NCBI GenBank assembly: GCA_030533445.1
Contig: CM060065.1
Location: 20,554,974 to 20,618,973 of the forward strand
Reading direction: 5' to 3'
DNA length: 64,000 nucleotides
DNA from: Cyprinodon diabolis
Taxonomy: Eukaryota > Chordata > Actinopteri > Cyprinodontiformes > Cyprinodontidae
Positions 50,328 to 64,000 of the stretch are shown here, piece by piece. The stretch's first letter is position 1; each line of letters begins with the position of its first letter. The notes beneath the pieces were generated by a model. It was not told the origin of the DNA. It saw only the letters and a list, made by a program, of their open reading frames with translations, and did not search any database. The translations under genes were made by a program, and so were the position numbers.

Positions 50328-53300
50328 CAATGCATACAACAGGTCAAGGTTGCTACTGATGACAAAGGTGATTAAAAAAGGAAATCGTTTGAGAAGACCA
50401 GCTAGAGATATAATTGCTATGATAGCATTATTATATTATTTTCTAAACGTATTTTGATGTTTGACATTTGTTTTATACAGAGTTAATAACTAAATAATAT
50501 CGACTGGTTATTCACATTTAGATGAAAGATAACCTGCATGTGCAAAATACTTTTCCATGAATAAACAACCATCAACTAAACAGAAAGAAAAATGTGAAAG
50601 AGAAATTTCAAAATAATTCAAATACAGTGTTATCCTAATTAATATGAAGCTTTATTTTTCAAACCTTTGCGACCATTTCCAAAACCATCTGAATTCACCA
50701 CCTACGTTTAAAATTATTATTTAATAGTCACAGTAGCAAAGGGGATTATGCTTGCTTCTATGTTAGCATATTTTAATCTTTTTCTAATGTTTCATGCTTA
50801 CAATTTTATAGATGTTTTTTTTATGCTTCAGTTACTGAATCAGAATGAAGTTAGAGTATATTTGACATCCAACGAATGAATCTGTAAAACATTGTTGCAA
50901 AAAAAAAAAAAAAAAAAAAAACCTGAACATCCAGTGAACAGCTGTAAAGTGTGCTAACTAAATGTTGGACAGATGTTTGGTGCAGAACCTTGAGACATTT
51001 CTAAATCAGAAAGTGAATCTTAAATCTGGCATCTGGGTAATTTGATAATAATAATCCCATATGTCATACAGTATATGCCTAATGCACTTAAAAAGCACAG
51101 GCAATTAATATGACAATATTGTATTACAGCTTCAGATAAAACATTTCAAAAATCTGTAACTTGATTACATTCAACCAAATGCTGTTCAGAGCCAAAGGAC
51201 TTGAGGTTTAATGAGCAGCTGTTGCTGGCAGCTTACAAAATTTCTTCAAGAGAGACGGAATGAGAGGAAGAGAGACTAAAAGATCACGAGGTTCGGAACA
51301 GTATATGATATATAAACATGAAACCTGAACATTAACTACAAAGAGGCAAGACTTAGTTTCACAAATTGTATTGTTCAAAAATTAAAACACAGATTTTAAT
51401 TAAAGATTATGTATTTAAAGATGCAGTTTGAGCATTGGATGTAAGAATTTACCTCGCTTAAAATATAAAATGCAATTACACAGGTACTCTGTTGACCTAC
51501 AGATACGAAGGGCTACAGGATACTGACTTAACCTCATACAGAATATCTAAAATATTTTAGACACAGAAACATTACAAATTCACATGGTCTTTACTATCAC
51601 TGTAAGCAGGATTGGGATAGTTTTGGTTAAAGCTTTAAAAAAGGCCTGCAGATGTATGTGATGAGAAACTAAGGTGCACCAGCTCTTCAAAACAAAAAAC
51701 ATCATGTGACTGTCAGAAATAAAAGTTTAAAGAACTAATTTAAATTAAAATACATTGTTATTCTTGCTTAACAACTATCACAGACCTTGTAACATCTGTT
51801 TTCTAGATATCTAAACAAACCCTTAAAAGTTTTCTCTGAGTGCTAAACTGCAAAAACATATTTTTATTTTATTTTTTTTAGGTAGCAGCAATTTCACAGG
51901 TTATTTTCAAGATTTGGAATCAGACACACTAATTTAGTCAAACCAAAACATTTCTTTCCATATCAGAATTTGCAGAATAGTTCTTCAGAGGCTTAGCACA
52001 GAACAGGGAAAAACGCTTTGAAAATGACTGCAATAGAGAACATAGTTTCTATTCTGCATTTCTGAAATAATAAAAACATTTTACCACAATTCACCAACCT
52101 TTTAAAGGATAAACAGAGGACTGAAATAAAGACCAGCTTTTCAAATAAATGTAACCAGGCTTAATTCTGTGAAATAAATTGTAAAAACCCCTTGTTTTCT
52201 GATCATTTTCCATAAAAAAAAGAGACTTAAAAACAGAAAAATAAACTTTTTTTTATAAAGCTGGGTTGAGATTACATGCCTTGATTGAAACAAAACAGAC
52301 TGGTTTTATAGCTAGCTTTAGGTCAGACACACAACATGAAAAGATCAAAGACTTGAAAAAAAAATCTTTGTACAGGCTGTAATTTTATGCTTTGTACTTT
52401 GCCTTTGATTCATGGGCATACTGCGACTAAACCTGAAAGTATCATTTTGAATGATTACATCTTGTTTGTTAGGAATGAAACAAGGCAAAAATATAATTAG
52501 CTGGAATTTAGCTTTGTAAACCCACTTTCTGACTTTTATCATCATTTTTACACACTAAATTCGCATTTGTTTCTTTACTAACTTAATATCTGTAAAAGAC
52601 AATTTGACCAAATTAGAGCTGTTTGCTTTATTCTAATGCAAGCAGTCACAAGCTCTACCATCAATAATACCATACTATCCTAAAACAGATCAGTTAGCAG
52701 TTAACCTATCCTTATATTAAGTCAAATCTTTTATCTATTGTCTGTTTCCTTTGTCTTCTAGATAAAATTTGCTTAAAAATAATTATTAAATAAGCCGCAG
52801 TCGTAAGGTGCCATATGACATCCACCTATGGAGATTAGCAAAAGGCAGCTGTTGGAAACACATTTAGCATTTTTTCCCTCAGATTTTTATTTAAATTTTT
52901 ATCCAGGTGTAACTCAGATTGAGAAAAAAAATCACCTTCTCAAGGGAGTACTGGCCAAGAGGTAGGAGGTGAGTGGGAATTAGAAGGAACATGATTATAA
53001 ATAATAAAACAAAATGCATTGTCAGACAGCTATGAGATAAAAAAAAAGAACAAATAAACATTTGGCAATTGGTCTGTACATACACTTCAAAAATAGAAAG
53101 TTGAAAAAGCTTGGATGTCACACCCAGAAGTTAAATATGTGACTAAATTAACAAAATAAAGCCATAGTAGTTTGAGTCACATAGTGTACCAAATATAGAG
53201 GGGACAGAATGGCTTTCAAGCATTATCCCTAATGTCCTTAATATTAAGCAATAATTACTGGAACAATAAAAAATGTCAACCCTCAAACTGTATAAGAAAA

Positions 53301-53350
53301 ATAAAAAACATTGGCCAAATACCTTTTTGTGAATTTCTCTTACCAGTTTA
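50328..53350. other. Intergenic stretch between arl6 and slc5a7
   Basis: AT-rich, with a poly(A) run at 50900-50922. No gene or repeat boundary was recognised. Part of it could be the arl6 3'UTR if the transcript runs through the element at 53354-54258. Confidence 0.35.
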
Positions 53351-53353
53351 ACT

Positions 53354-54258
53354 GAGGCCTGTACCATGAAGCAGGTTTACCCGTTTAACAAAGTAATTTC
53401 ATGTTAAACCCTGACTTCACAGTACCCTGGAAACGGATTCATTATTAGCAGGGCATGTTACCATGGTAACTTACTCTGAACAGTCAGGCTGGCTTCGGGA
53501 ATTGATCTGAATCCTATATAGCATATATTTTAGTAGAGAAGATATTGAGGTATTTCTTTAGGTTTAGGGATGAATGGTGTTTGAGGGCTTTCACTTTTTA
53601 AAAGAAGAGTAGATTTTATGCCACTTGTTTCATCTGAGTTCTCACACAGCTCAAAAATCAGAATGATTTCACTCAGACTCAGATTTTCACTCACTGCTTG
53701 TATTAACATGATGCAACCGTGGCATCAGCTTCCAGCTTTATTGTAGCCCAAGCATTATTGAATTAAAAAGTCCAACTAACCAGATGATATAAAGTTTTAT
53801 GCTTTATCTTTTTCTGCTCCCAAGTCCTCTTCACTCCTGAGAGGTTACAGTACATCTGAGGGATGAGCCGCAATTAAAATGCAGTACAGTGATTGGGATG
53901 TCACTGATGTGTAATTTGCACATTTAAGCAGGTAGCAACCCTTTCCCACGTTATTTGGCGGCTCTTTGATATCGCCACCATGTTTGACTTTTCACTGAGA
54001 CTTGTTTTTTTTTATCTCACTTCGTATTTCTATACGATAGTTTTGTTCCTAAAAGGAGAAATACAGCGCTCTCCGTTCTGCACTCATGAATGTGATTGGT
54101 CTGCTACGTTGAACCCGCCTCTTTATATATGCGAGTTAACAAGTTTATAACCAGCTTCATGGTACCACTGATCCTGATTGCCATTGTTGTGGATTGGTTA
54201 AACTGGATAGACTGGAAGTCATCCAGCTACCTCTAGCTCGCTTCGTGGTACGGGCCTC
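53354..54258. mobile_element. Terminal-inverted-repeat DNA element, about 0.9 kb
   Basis: The left end GAGGCCTGTACCATGAAGC and right end GCTTCGTGGTACGGGCCTC are reverse complements with about three mismatches. This end sequence resembles a common teleost Harbinger/ISL2EU-like MITE, but I could not fix the target duplication. No open frame for a transposase is visible. It ends 143 bp from the arl6 stop codon. Confidence 0.75.
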
Positions 54259-54400
54259 TGGTCAAAGACTCAACTAAATACAGTATGTGATCAGAAGCGG
54301 GATAAATTCTAATTAATGCTTTTTTTTTTTAAAGTCAACCAATCTTTCACAAAACATCTGTGAATCCTGCTGTCGGGTCTGGTGGTCGCTCCTCACACGC

Positions 54401-59482
<5,082 letters not shown>

Positions 59483-61665
59483 TGGCTAGCCAGCAAACAT
59501 CAGATGTGTGCCTGATCTTGAAAGAAAAAAAAATAAGGTTTGTAAATAGAAATAATAAAACAATTAAAAGAGGTAAAGTAGAGAAAACAAATCTAAAATA
59601 AGCAAATGTTGATCACACTTTCTCAGATCGGATGAATGGCGTTATTGGATTTGATAAAGCTGGATTTCTCTCACTCACTTTTTTTGTTATGTGCCCTCCC
59701 TCTATTCAGTGTCTGTGATACTAAAATTCAAAAAGATGTGAGCTGATTAAGTCTATCTAATAGGCCAAATATATTATGTGCTAGAAGAAAGTGGATAAAA
59801 GGCCAATGTACGTATTATAGTAGCTTTCCAACTGGAATAATCACATGCACCAGCTTTATTCTAAATTATAGTAAATTGACTGAATAAGTATAGTGCTTTA
59901 CTGCTCATAGTGACCATTCAAAGCTCTTTATAGAGCCACATTTACTCATCCATAAAACTAAATACACACACACACCAAAACCCAGCCCTGAGTCTGTAGG
60001 CAACAAGCTTAAGCTCCTTGTCCAATTTTTGGATTCCAACAAAACTACTCCCGTAAAACTACTTTTACAGTACATCAATAAGCATGTAATACAATGTTAA
60101 TAACATAGCAAGTGATACTATATTACTAGGTAACAAGAAACACTTTATGGAGAATTTTGGTAAGTGTTGTGCTTCAAATTGTAAGCAAAGAAGGTTAAGT
60201 CAGACTTCTTGGATGTCAAACCGTTATTAACAGGTAACTCAGTCATTTAATCGACAGCAACAAATTAATGTGTTATTATCTAGTAAAATCTAGTTTATTA
60301 CTTAGCATATAACAGAAAACCAAACCTAGAAGACAGCAAGCCATCTTCTTAACTAAACCCTTATTTATATGTAGCTTCAGTTCAGTTATATTATGCTTTA
60401 TTAACTTGATCACAATTTACATTTCCCTTTGTGAGTTGTTGGTAGGTGGTGGCCAAAAATAGAAACTTACGTGGTAACCTAATGGTGATTAACCACCAAA
60501 AGTCTCTATTGTTATTTAACATAAAATTGTAATAATTACATGCAGGTAATTACCTGCATATTCACCTTAATTTTAGGGTTATTACCAAATTAACTTTTTC
60601 TTGTTACCAAGTAATATAGGGTGATTTTCTTTCTTATTACCATGTTATTACATGGTTATTGATGTACTGTAAAAGAAGCGTTACCACTATTCCCTCTTCT
60701 CTGATAAAATGAATGTGTAGTGAGTTAAAGTGAGTTTAGTGCATCAGATTGTGAATCACAGGCATTGTACAATATCAAACTGGCAAAAAAGTTTAGAGGA
60801 AAGACATTATTCCTCTGACTTTTATAAAGAATGGCCCAGTGTATTCTAAATCAGAGTATGATTTAGCAGCATTTTTTTACAGTTAGGATCTCTTCTAAGA
60901 AAAACAAATAGAAATGTATCTGTAACCTATATGTCTTTATGGTTAAAAAAAGACAAGAAAAAAAATCACAATTACTTACTTCAAGAATTAGATTTTGCTA
61001 TTTTAAATATCGAACTGCTTACTGCTTGGACACCTCTTTATAAACAGCAGTGCAAAAAAAGCTATTTTATACATACATAAAAATATTTTACATAAATAAA
61101 TACTATACAACTGTCTAATAAACAATGTTTTAAATGGCAATTCGTGTCTCCAGTAAACTAATCATTTGTCTTAGATAGAAACCCTGTTTAAAGTTATTCT
61201 TGCACCAAATATAAACGTATAATTTCTCTTATAATCGTATTCAAAACTAATTAAAATTGTGATTTTATCTCGAATGGGACATACGAGCGCATTAGGCATA
61301 GGTGATTGTTGGTTCTTAACAGATTTGAAAGCATTTATTACACGCTAGTAGCTATTTAATCTCTTGCTGCTGCGCTCGTCGCTAGCAAGCCAATGCTAAC
61401 CTTTAGCTATGTTAAAGTTAACTGCTCTGAATTGTTTTAAAGGAAAATACTAAAACACACCGATCTTCCGTTGCCCCTTTCTCATCTGTATGCAATACAA
61501 TTTTAAAAATAAACAACTAAAACGTATTTGTGCCGTTCTTGTTGTTAACAACCCAGTGGTTAGGCTAGCCACGATATCGCTAACGTTAGCGCGTATTATC
61601 CTATCGTAGACTGTTAAGTAGAGCTGTAATTTACCTGTAATTCTGTCGTGCCGTGTTGCTACGAT
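59483..61665 (-). other. arl6 5'UTR: exon 2 leader, intron 1 and noncoding exon 1
   Basis: Exon 2 starts at 59516 after the acceptor TTCAAG, giving 34 nt of leader. A noncoding exon 1 is inferred to end at 61635, where ATTACAG/GTAAAT forms a donor. Its 5' end is about 61665, because TATATATATA (about 61689-61702) lies just upstream. This makes intron 1 about 2.1 kb and places the 60062-60675 element inside it. Confidence 0.5.
60062..60675. mobile_element. Foldback/MITE-like element with long inverted ends (arl6 intron 1)
   Basis: The left end CTTTTACAGTACATCAATAA and the right end are reverse complements. Similarity extends, with small gaps, for 60-80 bp inwards (both arms contain a TATTACT-GGTAACAAG block). 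The centre includes the perfect palindrome ATGCAGGTAATTACCTGCAT (60540-60559). No coding region or clear target duplication was seen. Confidence 0.75.
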
Positions 61666-61699
61666 GGTGCAACAAATGCAGTCTCAGTATATATATATA

Positions 61700-62690
61700 T
61701 TAGGTAACCGGTATTAGACTTATGTTTCTGTTAACTCTTTTCATGCTCGTTTATCCTCCCAGGACAAGAGCAGTAACTAGATATTTACACTGCGTTCCTG
61801 GGAGACCACTGTACTGCCTGTATATGTGCAGTCTGCCATTGGATCACCGGGGCAACCGAAGGGACGTTCACGTTCTCTCTGGAATGTCGGAAATTTGGGC
61901 CATCCCGGGAGTAATCTACCGTGATTGGTTAGTCTGTTGTTAGGCAAAGAGAGGTCTGCTCTGCTGCGATGGCTTAACATACAGGTGTGTTTGTAGCAGA
62001 TTGCTCTGTATTGTGGTAGTGTGTTGAAAAGTTTTTAAAAGCTTCCGTCAAAATGATAGATAGAAATAATAAGGTATTATTTATTCATGAATCATAACTC
62101 ATACTACGTGTATTTTATAGAAAGTCTTATTAACCTTTGAAAACTCTGGAAATGTTGTTTTATGGACAGAGAAATTTATTTCAAAATAACATTTCTTTTA
62201 TTTAATTTGTAAATGGCTTGCTTAAGGTGTAAATCATCACATCCTTACAAAGTTCTTGAATCTGACATCACCCCAGCACATTGCATCATGTTTCTGGTTA
62301 AAAAGAAAGCAAAGCATTAAAGAAGATTCGTAAAATTATTACACCCTATCAAACACAAACTTACTTTGTAGTTCTTCATGCCCAGGGAACCATTAAATGA
62401 GTAGTATGAGGATCTTGTTGAAGGTTTTTGAAACCTTTTGTTTATTGTTGAGCATTATCTTGAAAAAGGCTTTGACAAAACAGTTTTCCGTAAGGTTTGG
62501 AGAAAAAAAAGAATTAAAATATAGTTGTTTATTAAGGAAGAAACATATAGAATAAAACATACAACTTTCACAAGACTTGTTGTACAAGACATACTGCATT
62601 ATCATGAGGAGAGAACATACAGTTTCTAAAAAAAAGAATCTCTTGACATTCAGTGGTCTTCAGTTTAGAAATCTTGTTTGGACTTGCTGT
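61700..62690. other. arl6 upstream region and spacer to epha6
   Basis: It probably contains the arl6 promoter at its left end. A partial RFX X-box-like GTTGCCCCGGTGAT lies on the minus strand near 61843-61857. The remaining sequence is AT-rich with no recognised gene; part may be epha6 3'UTR. Confidence 0.35.
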
Positions 62691-62696
62691 TTTAAA

Positions 62697-62867
62697 TCAG
62701 TTGAAAATCTTAGAACCACACATTTTCTCATACGCCTCCAGATGGTATACGCTCTCCTCATCTTCTGTGGTCATGAGGTAACTGACTTGACACCTTTCAA
62801 AGTCAATAGAAACCATTGGATTGTCACTTGGAAAGATAAGAGGTATTGGTGAACACTTGAATAGACA
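62697..62867 (-). other. Unrecognised open frame, possible exon or UTR artefact
   Basis: A 56-codon minus-strand frame with protein-like composition (SIDFERCQVSYLMTTEDEES then VYHLEAYEKM). An acceptor-like CTTATCTTTCCAAG precedes the in-frame part and a TGA ends it. I do not recognise a family. It lies between the epha6 stop and arl6, so it may be chance sequence in the epha6 3'UTR. Confidence 0.25.
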
Positions 62868-63165
62868 CTAGAGACATGAAGTCCTAAATTCAAGTGATGC
62901 TAGTACTTGCTGAGATAATAAAAATATCCCATTTGCCCAATGCTAACAGAGGTTGGCTGTTGTGGAAGCTGTCTGAAATATGATACTTAGGATGATGGAT
63001 GGATATTATCTGGACAGCCACTATTCTTCTATCAAGACCCCTCCCTTATGAGCGGCACATGGTACTGGCAACACCTAACAGTCCGGTGTTTGTGCAATTA
63101 GTCGAATTATGATGCAGAGCAGAGGCTGAGTGTGTAAAAACACATTCTGGCTTTGCGGAATGGTC

Positions 63166-64000
63166 TCAAACTTGAAATCCACTCTGATGAATGTGGTGAA
63201 GTTGGAGACGGAGAGACTGTATGCTGCTTATGATTCTCCTCTGGTGGCCAATCAAACAGACTCCAATACGTTTGATGTCCCTGGAGATAAAAAGGAAAAT
63301 TATACAATTTTAAAATCAGAGCAAAACTTATGGTTGGCAGTTTTTATAGCCAATGAAACTCAAAGAGGCTGTTGATCAAACATTTAAGCCCATTTTCTTT
63401 TGTTCCCCTAGTGACGAGGGCAAATCATTTTTCTGTCCCTGAATGTGGCAGGATCATTAAGCTGCACAATCCAAGTCTCTGGAATTACCCCATCAATGCT
63501 GCATCTGCATCTATAACAAAAGTCATAGATGCAGTTAATTTTACCTGCACTACATGATGGAAGTGAGGTGATTTAAGCAAAATATGGAATGAACTGTTCG
63601 TTTCCTTATTTGCTTTTTCTTTATTCAAGGTCCACCGAAGCAAGTCACATGATTTGGTCATCAGACTTAGCAATGTTTTTATGCCAGATGCCCTTCCTGC
63701 AGCAATGAGGATGTGAACATGGGCCCTAGCACAGAAGTAAAATACTTAAACCACTACTCCATGGGCGGCTCCACAGATGGAATAAACAGCATATCCCCCC
63801 AAACAATGTTATCACAAAGGTCTTATTTCTAATTTTGTTTAAGGCACATTATGTTACACTATCCTTGCATATCAGCACTCTATATATTTATCTCCACTCA
63901 CTCTATACTCATGGTGGCAATAGAATCCAGGGTAGTGTATCCTGCTGCCAGGAAGTTGCTCTTATATTGGCTCATTTTGATGGAGTCCAACCAATCGCCG
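63166..64000 (-). CDS. epha6: Eph receptor tyrosine kinase, C-terminal SAM domain exons (EPHA6-like), partial
   Basis: Two minus-strand coding exons: 63902-64000, running off the window edge, and 63166-63280, joined by a phase-2 intron (donor GA/GTGAGT, acceptor CTCCAG). Together they read as the end of the SAM domain: [20 protein letters not shown], then [14 protein letters not shown], then [20 protein letters not shown]. The tail ends HIHQSGFQV, a PDZ-binding-type C-terminus. The kinase and extracellular parts lie beyond the window. Eph receptors bind ephrins in axon guidance and boundary formation. The choice of EPHA6 rests on the GHQRRI...SSIQ and QSGFQV-like tail and on the neighbouring arl6, which follows EPHA6 in mammals. 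Other EphA members share the SAM pattern. Confidence 0.9.
63610..63785 (+). repeat. Teleost dispersed repeat fragment (epha6 intron)
   Basis: It contains GTTTTTATGCCAGATGCCC then TTCCTGCAGCAA, a recognisable block of a common fish repeat, followed by degenerate sequence. It lies in the last epha6 intron. Confidence 0.5.

Overview
The window looks like nuclear DNA of a ray-finned (teleost) fish. It is AT-rich and intron-containing. The genes are vertebrate genes with GT-AG introns, and the gaps are packed with typical teleost repeats: tRNA-derived SINEs, L2 and other LINE fragments, hAT and PIF/Harbinger relics, a Tc1 relic, foldback elements and long GAAA/TTTC microsatellites. No prokaryotic, viral, CRISPR, rRNA or functional tRNA feature was seen.

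Five protein-coding genes can be read exon by exon. (1) 221-4649 (+): the 3' end of an lmo7-like gene, with a coiled-coil segment and a C-terminal LIM domain. (2) 25811-26599 (-): kctd12, a single-exon auxiliary subunit of GABA-B receptors. (3) 42653-48907 (-), with a 5'UTR exon reaching about 49450: slc5a7, the high-affinity choline transporter, complete in eight coding exons. (4) 54401-59482 (-), with a 5'UTR exon near 61635: arl6/BBS3, a ciliary small GTPase, complete in seven coding exons. (5) 63166-64000 (-): the last two coding exons of an Eph receptor, epha6-like, continuing beyond the window. The epha6 to arl6 order and orientation matches the mammalian arrangement, and lmo7 and kctd12 are also neighbours in mammals. 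slc5a7 sits between two blocks that lie on different human chromosomes. The genes do not form a pathway, although slc5a7 and kctd12 are both neuronal.

The gaps are: 4.8-9.4 kb, nothing recognised; 9.4-13.5 kb, two decayed LINEs in opposite orientation, one holding a TTAA-flanked MITE; 13.4-17.5 kb, a recent tandem duplication of 1.39 kb whose second unit is split by 1.36 kb of unrelated sequence; 17.5-25.7 kb, SINEs and two hAT-type elements with 8-bp target duplications just downstream of kctd12; 29-32.5 kb, LINE, SINE and hAT relics and a perfect 31-bp inverted repeat; 33.8-39 kb, a SINE, a GAAA array, a hairpin and a second MITE copy; 49.6-54.3 kb, a candidate RE1/NRSE upstream of slc5a7 and a terminal-inverted-repeat element beside arl6; 55.3-56.8 kb, a Harbinger element inserted in a Tc1 relic inside the last arl6 intron.

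I found no convincing new biological system. The most useful leads are the interrupted tandem duplication, the candidate RE1 element, the 31-bp inverted repeat around a LINE fragment, the tight 2-nt-loop hairpins and a possible GC-AG intron in lmo7. All names rest on reading the sequence by eye against remembered family features; no database search was run.
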